A DNA stretch of 14,795 nucleotides from an uncultured Methanomicrobiales archaeon. GTDB taxonomy: Archaea; Thermoplasmatota; Thermoplasmata; Methanomassiliicoccales; Methanomethylophilaceae. Positions 7,568 through 14,447 of this stretch are shown here, one piece after another. Each line of letters opens with the position of its first letter. The first letter of the stretch is position 1. The translations under genes were made by a program, and so were the position numbers. The notes under the pieces are model-generated. The model did not search any database and was not told where the DNA came from. It worked only from the letters and a program-made list of their open reading frames with translations. The stretch is from NCBI GenBank assembly GCA_937892275.1, contig CALAVG010000253.1, positions 1-14,795 of the forward strand, written 5' to 3'.

Positions 7568-8611
7568 ATGGCAATGACACCTAGAGAGAGAGTACTTGCT
7601 GCACTGAAACAGGAGTCCCTTGACAGGCCCCCGGTTGCAGTGTTCACACAGTCAGCAACAGTCGCACAGATGGATGCAGTCGGAGCAGCATGGCCCGAGG
7701 CCCACAAGAACGCCGACCTGATGGCAAAGCTCAGCGCAGCCCAGGCAGACTACAACGGCGGAGAGTGTGTCAGGGCAGCATTCTGTCTGACAGCAGAGAC
7801 CGAGGCTCTCGGAGCAAAGGTCGCAGTCGACAAGAAGGATGCAGCACCTATGATCAAGGAGCACCCCCTGCACTTCGATGCAATGATGGGAGAGTTCGAC
7901 AACCCTTCCGAGAAGCTCATCTCCCCCGAGGAAATGATCGCAACAGGCAGGCCTGCAGTCGTCATCGAGGCAGTCAAGAAGCTCAAGGCATCCCACGGAG
8001 AGAACTACGCAGTCGTAGCCGGAAACACCGGAGTCATCACCCTCACAGGAAACATGTGCAACACCGAGAACATCATCTTCGGTATCCTCATGTGCCCCGA
8101 GGAAGTCGAGAAGTGGATGGCATGCATGGAGCCCTACGTAAGGAAGTACACAGAGGCACTCTGGGCAGCCGGAGCAGATTGTGTCCAGTGTTCCGAGCCT
8201 ACCGGATCCACCGACATGCTCGCACCCGACATGTTCGACCAGTACGTCGGAAAGTACATCGGACCCGCACTCGCACCCGGAGCGGACAAATACTCCATCC
8301 TCCACATCTGCGGTAACACCGAACCTATCCTCGACAAGATGGTCGCAACAGGCGTCACCGGAATTTCAATCGAGGAGAAGGTCAACCCTGATGTCGCATG
8401 CGGAAAGGTCGGCGGAAAGACCTGTATGGTCGGAAACGTCGGATCTGTTATGCCCCTGTTCCAGGGAACTCCTGAGGCAGTCAAGGAGGCAGCTCTGCAC
8501 TCTGCAAAGGCAGGATTCAACATCATTTCCTCTGGATGCGGTATCGCTCCCGGAACCCCCAACGACAACTACAACGCTCTCGTTGCGGCTATCAAGGGAA
8601 TGTCCAACTGA
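7568..8611 (+). CDS. mtaA: Methylcobamide:coenzyme M methyltransferase (MtaA/MtbA family)
   Basis: This 347-residue enzyme moves the methyl group from a methylated corrinoid protein to coenzyme M, making methyl-CoM, the substrate of methyl-CoM reductase. It belongs to the uroporphyrinogen decarboxylase-like zinc methyltransferases. The zinc ligands are visible: H246 and C248 in LHICGNTEP, and C324 in SSGCGIAPGTP. WPEAHKNADLMAKL (about 42-55) is a family signature. I choose ATG 7568 (MAMTPRERVLAAL) because the family normally begins just before the TPRERV-like helix; the in-frame ATG at 7490 would add 26 atypical hydrophobic residues upstream of the promoter. Codon use is strongly biased (GGA, GCA, ATC, AAG) like the mcr genes, suggesting high expression. 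I cannot separate MtaA (methanol) from MtbA (methylamines) by eye, and no corrinoid protein gene is nearby. Confidence 0.92.
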   Translation: MAMTPRERVLAALKQESLDRPPVAVFTQSATVAQMDAVGAAWPEAHKNADLMAKLSAAQADYNGGECVRAAFCLTAETEALGAKVAVDKKDAAPMIKEHPLHFDAMMGEFDNPSEKLISPEEMIATGRPAVVIEAVKKLKASHGENYAVVAGNTGVITLTGNMCNTENIIFGILMCPEEVEKWMACMEPYVRKYTEALWAAGADCVQCSEPTGSTDMLAPDMFDQYVGKYIGPALAPGADKYSILHICGNTEPILDKMVATGVTGISIEEKVNPDVACGKVGGKTCMVGNVGSVMPLFQGTPEAVKEAALHSAKAGFNIISSGCGIAPGTPNDNYNALVAAIKGMSN

Positions 8612-8631
8612 GATTTGATCTGAAACTCATT

Positions 8632-8661
8632 CCCCCCTTAACAGGGGGGCCACTTCTTCTT
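8632..8661 (+). terminator. Strong hairpin terminator after the methyltransferase gene
   Basis: Six C (8632-8637) pair with six G (8644-8649) around a 6-nt loop, and a pyrimidine/T-rich run follows to 8661. It separates the methyltransferase from the DUF169 gene. Confidence 0.75.
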
Positions 8662-8675
8662 ACAACTCATAACTG

Positions 8676-8683
8676 GCTTATAC
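8676..8683 (+). promoter_or_regulatory. TATA box of the DUF169 gene
   Basis: GCTTATAC is centred about 25 nt before ATG 8705. It predicts a leaderless message and favours ATG 8705 over the out-of-frame ATG at 8701. Confidence 0.45.
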
Positions 8684-8704
8684 GGTTCCGACCATTCCCG
8701 ATGT

Positions 8705-9415
8705 ATGTGCGGAACCCTAGATCAGAACATTCATTATGCACAGGCGATCAAGGATATCATCGGGCTCAGGTATGAGCCCGTCGCGATCAAGCTCGTCAAG
8801 ACCGATGAGGAGTACCCCGAGGGCTACAAGGAGCCTGTTGTTCAGCAGAGTCATTGTCAGGCCCTGTTCAGGGCGAAGAACGGCATGGCGTTCAAGATGC
8901 CGTTGGATTGCCATAACTGTATGGTCGGAGCATCCGCATTGAACCTCGTGGACACCTCCGATAAGGTAGCCTCCGGTGAGTTCCACGTCGGTATCGGCAT
9001 CCATGACAGCGAGGTAGCCGCATCGAAGATGATACAGGAGCGTATGATCGTGCCGTTCAGGTCCCAGGGAGAGGTCGTATGTCCCTTGAAGGAGGCTGAC
9101 TTCGTCCCCGACATCGTAGCGATAGTCGACATCCCCGAGAGGGTCTATTGGGTCGTAGCTCTCGCGACCGCGGAGGAAGGGGGTCGTATGGAGTTCAGTA
9201 CCTCGCCGTTCCAATGTGCCTGCGAGGACGTCGTCGCAGTGCCTATGTGCACCGGGAAACCGAATATCTCCCTCGGTTGCTTCGGATGCAGGAGGAGGAC
9301 GGACATGAGGCCGGACGAGGTGGCCGCAGGGATTCCGTACGCTATGATCCCCAGCTTCGTAGAGCACCTCGGGAAGTACAAGGATGGCGTCATGGCGAAG
9401 GCCAAACGCGACTGA
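8705..9415 (+). CDS. DUF169 family cysteine-rich protein (COG2043)
   Basis: This 236-residue cytosolic protein is of the DUF169 family, which is common in methanogens and other anaerobes and has no settled function. It has ten cysteines (2, 51, 69, 72, 126, 171, 173, 182, 192, 195). Some are paired as CHNC, FQCACED and GCFGCRRRTD, and VCPLKEADF and CTGKPNISLGC are family-like. The spacing would suit metal or Fe-S binding, but the sequence does not prove it. No signal peptide or membrane helix is present. It lies between the CoM methyltransferase and the mcr operon with its own promoter and terminator, so the link to methanogenesis is by position only. Corrinoid or cofactor chemistry is a speculative role. 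Confidence 0.85.
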   Translation: MCGTLDQNIHYAQAIKDIIGLRYEPVAIKLVKTDEEYPEGYKEPVVQQSHCQALFRAKNGMAFKMPLDCHNCMVGASALNLVDTSDKVASGEFHVGIGIHDSEVAASKMIQERMIVPFRSQGEVVCPLKEADFVPDIVAIVDIPERVYWVVALATAEEGGRMEFSTSPFQCACEDVVAVPMCTGKPNISLGCFGCRRRTDMRPDEVAAGIPYAMIPSFVEHLGKYKDGVMAKAKRD

Positions 9416-9431
9416 ATTCTTCGGGTAGGAT

Positions 9432-9464
9432 GGAGGGGTTGTCCACTCCTCCAACCCTCCTTTA
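9432..9464 (+). terminator. Hairpin terminator after the DUF169 gene
   Basis: GGAGGGGTTG (9432-9441) pairs with CAACCCTCC (9452-9460) with one bulged G, followed by TTTA. It isolates the mcr promoter region from the upstream gene. Confidence 0.6.
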
Positions 9465-9618
9465 TAAACCTCAGGAAAATAAGTAAGATTAATAATCCAA
9501 CTATAGTAATCTTTTTATAGAGTACTCAAAAACGACACTTGGTTTAACAACGTTTTTAACAAAAATCGTGTCGAGAGTAACATTTTCACCGACAAAAAAC
9601 ATCTAGGAATGACTATCC

Positions 9619-9626
9619 TTTATATC
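9619..9626 (+). promoter_or_regulatory. Probable TATA box of the mcr operon
   Basis: TTTATATC would put the start of transcription near 9647, giving a leader of about 60 nt. Other candidates are TTTTTATAG at 9512-9520 (leader about 170 nt) and AAAAATATA at 9631-9639. The 9461-9660 stretch is much richer in A+T than its surroundings, as expected for a strong archaeal promoter region, and holds no gene. Confidence 0.5.
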
Positions 9627-9646
9627 CTAAAAAAATATACGCGCAA

Positions 9647-9708
9647 TTGCAAGGGGAGTGCAGAGTTGCAAGACCCTGCACAAAAATTATTGAACAAGGA
9701 GGTATGAA
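9647..9708 (+). promoter_or_regulatory. mcr leader: repeats, hairpin and strong Shine-Dalgarno
   Basis: The leader contains two copies of TTGCAAG (9647-9653 and 9666-9672). A hairpin of GTGCAG (9658-9663) with CTGCAC (9676-9681) places the second TTGCAAG in its 12-nt loop. AAGGAGGT (9696-9703) lies 5 nt before the mcrB ATG and stays unpaired. An out-of-frame ATG at 9704 opens an 8-codon frame overlapping the mcrB start. Confidence 0.5.
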
Positions 9709-11031
9709 ATGCCAAAATACGACGACGTAATTGACTTGTATGACGACAATGGAAAGCGCATTGCAAAAGACATTCCGTTGGAAGCCATCAGTCCGTTGCG
9801 CAACGAAGCGATCAAGAAGATCGTGTCCTTGACAAAGAGGACAATCGCGGTTGACCTCGCTGGAATCGAGAAGGCTCTCAAGTCCGGTGCGGTTGCGGGT
9901 GCTATGATCAAAGGAAAAGAGATCGACATCCCTCTCGTTAAGAACGCGAACAAGATCGCTAAGATCGTAAAAGAGAAGATCCAGGTCTATGACGGAGACG
10001 GAACAGAAGTTACCGTCAAGGGCAACAGGCTCGTCGCCATTGTACCTGAGGCAAGGATGAACGCTGGAATCGAGTACACAACTGGATTCACATCCGTCGC
10101 AGCAGCCACAACAGAGGCTATCATCGATGAGTTCAAAGTCCCGATGTACGAGGCCAACATGGTCAAGGCGGCTGTTTGGGGAAGATACCCCCAGACAATC
10201 ACATTCCAGGGTGCAAACGTCAAGTCCATCCTCGAGGTTCCTCAGAACAACGAGGGTGCTGGATTCGCACTCAGGAACATCATGGCAAACCACGTCGTTG
10301 CTCTCGTCAACAGGAACGCAATGCAGGGAACAGCTCTCTCAGCTATCTTCGAGCAGTGCGGATCCTACGAAATGGGAGACCTCGTCGGAAACTTCGAGAG
10401 GGGCGGACTTCTGTCACTCGCATACGAGGGACTCAACGCCGACAACATGCTTTACACTCTCGTGAAGAAGAACGGTAAGACCGGAACAGTCGGAACTGTT
10501 ATCGAGTCCCTTATGGACAGGGCCATCGCAGACGGCGTCATCAAAGTAAAGGAGACACTCCCCAGCGGATACAAAGTCTACACAACAAAGGACCTTCCCA
10601 AGTGGAACGCATACGCAGCTACCGGAATGGTCGCAGCCGTTATGGTGAACATCGGAGCAGCAAGGGCAGCACAGGGAGTTCCCGGAACAGTCCTGTACTA
10701 CAACGATCTGCTCGAGCACGAGTCCGGACTCCCCGGTGTCGACTACGGTCGTGCAGAAGGAGTCGGAGTCGGAATGTCATTCTTCTCTCACTCCATCTAC
10801 GGAGGAGGAGGACCTGGTCTGTTCCACGGAAACCACGTTGTGACCAGGCACGCAAAGGGAGTTCTCATCCCCGCAGTGACAGCAGCCAACTGTCTCGATG
10901 GAGGAACACAGACCTTCTCCGCAGAGGCCACATCCGGTCTCTTCAAGGAAGTCTTTGGAGACGTCGAGGAGTTCGCAAGGCCCATGCAGTGTGTCGCTGC
11001 AGAGGCAAAGAAGGTGAAGAAGAAACTGTGA
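9709..11031 (+). CDS. mcrB: Methyl-coenzyme M reductase, beta subunit
   Basis: This is the beta subunit (440 residues) of the alpha2-beta2-gamma2 nickel F430 enzyme that converts methyl-CoM and coenzyme B into methane and the CoM-CoB heterodisulfide in the cytoplasm. Family segments are intact from the N-terminus (YDDVIDLYDDNGK) to the active site SIYGGGGPGLFHGNH (362-376). Y364, F358 and H376 correspond by motif to the substrate-channel residues Tyr367, Phe361 and His379 of the Methanothermobacter enzyme, going by remembered numbering. The length is typical. It is the first gene of the operon, 9 nt before mcrD, with a near-perfect Shine-Dalgarno. Codon use is strongly biased, as expected for one of the most abundant proteins of a methanogen. 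Confidence 0.98.
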   Translation: MPKYDDVIDLYDDNGKRIAKDIPLEAISPLRNEAIKKIVSLTKRTIAVDLAGIEKALKSGAVAGAMIKGKEIDIPLVKNANKIAKIVKEKIQVYDGDGTEVTVKGNRLVAIVPEARMNAGIEYTTGFTSVAAATTEAIIDEFKVPMYEANMVKAAVWGRYPQTITFQGANVKSILEVPQNNEGAGFALRNIMANHVVALVNRNAMQGTALSAIFEQCGSYEMGDLVGNFERGGLLSLAYEGLNADNMLYTLVKKNGKTGTVGTVIESLMDRAIADGVIKVKETLPSGYKVYTTKDLPKWNAYAATGMVAAVMVNIGAARAAQGVPGTVLYYNDLLEHESGLPGVDYGRAEGVGVGMSFFSHSIYGGGGPGLFHGNHVVTRHAKGVLIPAVTAANCLDGGTQTFSAEATSGLFKEVFGDVEEFARPMQCVAAEAKKVKKKL

Positions 11032-11040
11032 GGCCCTTGT

Positions 11041-11469
11041 ATGGTATCTACCCAATCAGCTGATTACGCGGGCGTTCCGTTGCCCGAAGTCGCCGTCATA
11101 ACCAACCGCCTGCTCTCCGCGGAGACCACCGAAATAATCCTGAACAGACTGGATGTCATCGAAGGCATCAGGCAGATTCAGATGACTGGTGAGTCCATCC
11201 CGAAGACGATCAACAGCGGTCCTGGAAAGGGGCTTCCCAACAATCACACGGAACGCAGGATAATCAATGTGAACGGCCGCGAGGTGGAGCTCCGCTATCT
11301 GGTGGGAGCTTTCTATATTGAACTCGAGGTCGATGACGAGGCGGCATTGGACGCCAAGTTGGAAGAGATCGAGGGTGTCCTCAACGAATGCATCGAATTC
11401 GGATACACCCTGAACGTAGGTAGGTACTCGAAATACAAGCCCACACTTCATGATTATAGGAGTGAATAA
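11041..11469 (+). CDS. mcrD: Methyl-coenzyme M reductase operon protein D
   Basis: This small protein (142 residues) is not a subunit of the mature enzyme. In studied methanogens it associates with the reductase and is thought to help assembly or delivery of F430. Family segments include PEVAVITNRLLS, VRQIQ-like GIRQIQMTGESIPKTINSGPGKGLPN (about 42-67) and a C-terminal ferredoxin-like fold with YLVGAFYIELEV and GRYSKYKPTLHDY. It sits between mcrB (9 nt gap) and mcrG (1 nt gap). Its codon bias is weaker than that of the subunit genes, fitting a lower demand for this accessory protein. Confidence 0.95.
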   Translation: MVSTQSADYAGVPLPEVAVITNRLLSAETTEIILNRLDVIEGIRQIQMTGESIPKTINSGPGKGLPNNHTERRIINVNGREVELRYLVGAFYIELEVDDEAALDAKLEEIEGVLNECIEFGYTLNVGRYSKYKPTLHDYRSE

Positions 11470-11470
11470 A

Positions 11471-12241
11471 ATGGCATACAAGAGACAGTTCTATCCCGGA
11501 TCCACAACACCTGCAAAGAACAGGCGCAGATACATGGACCCGAAAGTCAAACTGAAGAAGCTCCGTGACGTTCCTATGGACGATGTCATCAGGATCATGG
11601 GACACAGGAACCCCGGAGAGGACTACAAGTCCATCCACCCCCCAATCGAGGAGGGCAAGGAGCCCGACTGCCCGATCAGGAAGCTGGTCGTCCCCATCGA
11701 GGGAGCAAAGGCTGGAGACCGTATCAGGTACATCCAGTTCACAGATTCCGTCTACTTCGCACCCATCTCCCCCTACCAGAGGGCATGGATGTACCTCTCT
11801 AGGTACAGAGGAGTCGACACCGGAACACTTTCCGGAAGGCAGATCATCGAGGTCCGTGAGAGGAACCTCGAGGTAATGGCAAAAGAGATGATCGACAACG
11901 AGACCTTTGACCCCGCCCTCACAGGAATCAGGGGAGCAACCGTCCACGGACACGCATGCCGTCTCGACGAGAACGGACTGATGTTCGACGGTTGGCAGAG
12001 GTACCAGTGGGACGCCAAGAAGAAGGAAGTCGTCTATGTCAAGGACCAGGTCGCAATCCCCCTCGACAGGAAGATCTCCGTCGGTAAGCCCGCAGCAGCC
12101 GCTGACCTCAAGAAGAGGACAACAATCTTCAGAGCAGACGGTGTCGACATGAGAGACGACAAGGAAGTAACAATGTACGGACTCAGGATCCACAAGCTGA
12201 GGACGCTCGGTGGTTACCAGCCTTGGGCATTTAAGGAGTGA
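11471..12241 (+). CDS. mcrG: Methyl-coenzyme M reductase, gamma subunit
   Basis: This is the gamma subunit (256 residues) of methyl-CoM reductase, which lines the coenzyme M end of the active site. ATG 11471 is chosen because AGGAG (11458-11462) lies 8 nt upstream and mcrD ends 1 nt before it; the in-frame ATG at 11450 would overlap mcrD. The N-terminal MAYKRQFYPGSTTPAKNRR, the central SPYQRAWMYLSRYRG and the conserved RGATVHGHACRLDENGLMFD (His in VHGH near residue 157) are typical, as are GLRIHKLRTLGGYQPWAF at the end. Its stop codon overlaps the ribosome-binding region of mcrA. Confidence 0.97.
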   Translation: MAYKRQFYPGSTTPAKNRRRYMDPKVKLKKLRDVPMDDVIRIMGHRNPGEDYKSIHPPIEEGKEPDCPIRKLVVPIEGAKAGDRIRYIQFTDSVYFAPISPYQRAWMYLSRYRGVDTGTLSGRQIIEVRERNLEVMAKEMIDNETFDPALTGIRGATVHGHACRLDENGLMFDGWQRYQWDAKKKEVVYVKDQVAIPLDRKISVGKPAAAADLKKRTTIFRADGVDMRDDKEVTMYGLRIHKLRTLGGYQPWAFKE

Positions 12242-12246
12242 TTTAC

Positions 12247-13905
12247 ATGGCAACAAAACAGAAGTTATTCATGGATGCATGTAAGAAGAAGTTCAAAGAG
12301 GAACCCACTGACATCTCCACCAAATACTACTGCTTTGGTGGATGGAAACAGTCCAAGTCCAAAGTCGAGTTCCAGAAGACAGCACAGGCGATCGCCAAGA
12401 AGCGTGGAATCCCCATGCTCAACGAGGACATCGGAGTTCCCCTCGGACAGAGGTCCTGGATGCCCTACCAGCTGTCCCACACAGACATCTACGCAGAGGC
12501 AGATGACCTGCACTGCGTCAACAACACTGCTATCCAGCAGGCATGGGACGACATCAGGAGGACAGTCCTCGTCGGACTCGACTCCCCCCACCAGACAATC
12601 GAGAGAAGGCTCGGAAAGGAGGTAACACCTGAGACAATCAACGCTTACCTCGAGACCGTCAACCACACAATGCCTGGAGGAGCAGTCGTTCAGGAGCACA
12701 TGGCTGAGATCAACCCTGCCCTCGCATACGACTCGTACGTCAAGGTCTTCTCCGGAGACGACGAGCTCATTGATGAGATCGACCCCAGGTTCGTCATTGA
12801 CATCAACAAGCTCTTCCCCAAGGACCAGGCCAAGCAGCTGAAGGCAGCCATCGGAAAGACCCTGATGCAGGCCGTCCGTGTCCCCACAATCGTCGGAAGG
12901 ATCATGGATGGAGCAACCACATCCAGGCACGCAGCAATGCAGATCTCCATGGCTTTCATCTCCTCCTACAAACTCGCAGCAGGAGAGGCAGCCATCGCCG
13001 ACTTCGCATACTCCGCGAAGCACCTTTCGATCAACATGGGTACCATGATGCCTGCAAGGCGTGCAAGGGGACCCAACGAGCCCGGAGGAATCCCCTTCGG
13101 ATTCATGGCAGATATGGTCCAGTCCGACCGTGTCAACCCTAACGACCCCGGACGCGCAGCACTTGAGGCTGTCGCACTCGGAGCAGCAGTGTTCGACCAG
13201 GTCTACCTCGGTGGATACATGTCCGGAGGAGTCGGATTCACACAGTACGCTACCGCAGCATACACCGACAACATCCTCGAGGATTACGTCTACTACGCAA
13301 TCGACCAGATCAAGTCCAAGTACGGCGGCCTGTGCAAACTCGACCCCAAGGACATGGACAAGCTCACAAAGCTCGGAGACGACATCAACGCGTACGCTCT
13401 CGAGATGTACGAGAGATACCCCGCCATCATGGAGGCCCACTTCGGTGGATCCCAGAGGGCAACAGTCGCTGCAGCTTCCACCGGTATCGCCGGATCCATG
13501 GCAACTGGAGTCGCAGACTGCGGTCTGAACCTCTGGTACCTGTCCATGCTCCAGCACAAGGAGAGGACCGGAAGGCTCGGATTCTACGGATACGACCTGC
13601 AGGACCAGTGTGGTTCCGCCAACTCCTTCGCATACAGGTCCGATGAGGGACTGCCTGCAGAGGTACGTGGACCCAACTACCCCAACTACGCAATGAACGT
13701 CGGACACCTTTCCGGATACACGGGAATCCCCAAGGCAGCTCACGCAGCCCGCGGAGATGCCTGGACAGCCAACCCCTACGTCCGTGTCGCATTCGCAGAC
13801 CCCGCACTGGTCTTCGACTTCGCCAACGTGACAAAGGAGATCGGCCGTGGAGCTCTCAGGGAGTTCCAGCCTGCCGGAGAGAGATCCGCAGTCATCAAGG
13901 GATGA
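12247..13905 (+). CDS. mcrA: Methyl-coenzyme M reductase, alpha subunit
   Basis: This is the catalytic alpha subunit (552 residues) that binds nickel F430. ATG 12247 follows AAGGAG (12233-12238) by 8 nt. Key positions are intact (Methanothermobacter equivalents from memory): Q149 in VVQEHM, the axial Ni ligand (Gln147); H259 in SAKH, the methyl-histidine site (His257); R272 in MPARRARGPNEPGG, the methyl-arginine site (Arg271); Y334 in GFTQYATAAYTDN (Tyr333); Q403 in GGSQRATV, the methyl-glutamine site (Gln400); and G448, Y447 and C455 in GFYGYDLQDQCG, the thioglycine, the active-site tyrosine and the modified cysteine. This is a canonical methane-forming McrA, not an alkane-activating variant. 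The gene lies 5 nt after mcrG and is followed 4 nt later by a small DUF2098-like gene. Confidence 0.98.
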   Translation: MATKQKLFMDACKKKFKEEPTDISTKYYCFGGWKQSKSKVEFQKTAQAIAKKRGIPMLNEDIGVPLGQRSWMPYQLSHTDIYAEADDLHCVNNTAIQQAWDDIRRTVLVGLDSPHQTIERRLGKEVTPETINAYLETVNHTMPGGAVVQEHMAEINPALAYDSYVKVFSGDDELIDEIDPRFVIDINKLFPKDQAKQLKAAIGKTLMQAVRVPTIVGRIMDGATTSRHAAMQISMAFISSYKLAAGEAAIADFAYSAKHLSINMGTMMPARRARGPNEPGGIPFGFMADMVQSDRVNPNDPGRAALEAVALGAAVFDQVYLGGYMSGGVGFTQYATAAYTDNILEDYVYYAIDQIKSKYGGLCKLDPKDMDKLTKLGDDINAYALEMYERYPAIMEAHFGGSQRATVAAASTGIAGSMATGVADCGLNLWYLSMLQHKERTGRLGFYGYDLQDQCGSANSFAYRSDEGLPAEVRGPNYPNYAMNVGHLSGYTGIPKAAHAARGDAWTANPYVRVAFADPALVFDFANVTKEIGRGALREFQPAGERSAVIKG

Positions 13906-13909
13906 TCAA

Positions 13910-14185
13910 GTGAAGAATGGGGACCTAATGAAGTACATGCCGACCTCGACCGTCGGCAAGATCACCGATATCAAGGAGCAGGACGGAGTGACCTGGGTAA
14001 GACTGGATTACACCGATCTCTACTACAACGTGTCGACCCTTGTCGAGGCCGATCCATCGGAGTACATCGAGGTCTCCTTCAAGGAGCGTTCCTCTTTCGA
14101 GAGGGGCATGAAGTCCATTGAGGACCTGAAGAGTGAGACCCAAGAGGTCGACATCTCCGAATTCATGCCTTCGGGAGGAGGATGA
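13910..14185 (+). CDS. Small DUF2098-like protein at the 3' end of the mcr operon
   Basis: This is an acidic protein of about 91 residues from GTG 13910, or 85 from ATG 13928. Neither start has a strong Shine-Dalgarno (AAGG at 13897-13900 would serve the GTG). Residues near the start (KYMPTSTVGKITDIKEQDGVTWVRLDYTDLYYNV) fit the short beta-barrel-like DUF2098 family, which is restricted to methanogens and relatives and has no known function. A charged helical stretch and a glycine-rich end (MPSGGG) follow. The gene starts 4 nt after mcrA and precedes the operon terminator, so it is almost certainly co-transcribed with mcrBDGA. A role in reductase maturation or expression is a guess from position. 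Confidence 0.7.
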   Translation: MKNGDLMKYMPTSTVGKITDIKEQDGVTWVRLDYTDLYYNVSTLVEADPSEYIEVSFKERSSFERGMKSIEDLKSETQEVDISEFMPSGGG

Positions 14186-14203
14186 TCTTACCTCAAACAA
14201 TTT

Positions 14204-14242
14204 CCCCGGACTCCGGTCCGGGGTAAAATCCCTTAATTTTTC
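14204..14242 (+). terminator. Strong terminator of the mcr operon
   Basis: CCCCGGAC (14204-14211) pairs perfectly over 8 bp with GTCCGGGG (14216-14223) around the 4-nt loop TCCG. Two T-rich runs follow (to 14242). This is the best terminator in the window, as suits a very highly transcribed operon. Confidence 0.85.
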
Positions 14243-14335
14243 TCACAATCCTTCTCTGAACACCTGAATACGAATCTTTTGTCCTTCCATCTCAGTGAGT
14301 TATCCGAAACCAACTGGAACAGGTCATTGAATAGG

Positions 14336-14346
14336 TTTTTACTTAT
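14336..14346 (+). promoter_or_regulatory. Possible TATA box of an unannotated transcript
   Basis: TTTTTACTTAT is centred about 25 nt before 14367, where a set of nested inverted repeats begins. The match to a TATA box is only fair. Confidence 0.3.
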
Positions 14347-14366
14347 GCGCTCTCATACAGTACATA

Positions 14367-14447
14367 GGTATTGTCGAATGTATCTCATCAGGCGCTTGTA
14401 TGTGGATGATAATCTCGCGCAGATACAAGCCATTGATTATCAATACC
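14367..14447 (+). ncRNA. Candidate structured RNA (nested inverted repeats)
   Basis: Three pairings nest in order. GGTATTG (14367-14373) pairs with CAATACC (14441-14447). TC(G)AATG (14374-14380, one bulge) pairs with CATTGA (14431-14436). GCTTGTAT (14394-14401) pairs with ATACAAGC (14423-14430). Together they would fold about 80 nt into one long stem with a 13-nt side bulge and a 21-nt apical loop. No family (tRNA, SRP, RNase P, C/D box) is recognised. It could also be an operator or the remnant of a mobile element. Confidence 0.3.

Noticed and set aside
7652..8305. 217-codon minus-strand frame opposite the methyltransferase gene
   Set aside because: Cys/Val-rich shadow of a highly biased gene, no motifs or start signals.
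11381..12256. 291-codon minus-strand frame opposite mcrG
   Set aside because: Same cause as the mcrA shadow: codon bias of a highly expressed gene. No recognised motif and it runs across the mcrD/mcrG junction.
12265..13743. 492-codon open frame on the minus strand opposite mcrA
   Set aside because: It is an antisense shadow created by the strong codon bias of mcrA. The translation is implausibly rich in Cys, Val and Ser-Gly, with no motif, and mcrA is unambiguous.
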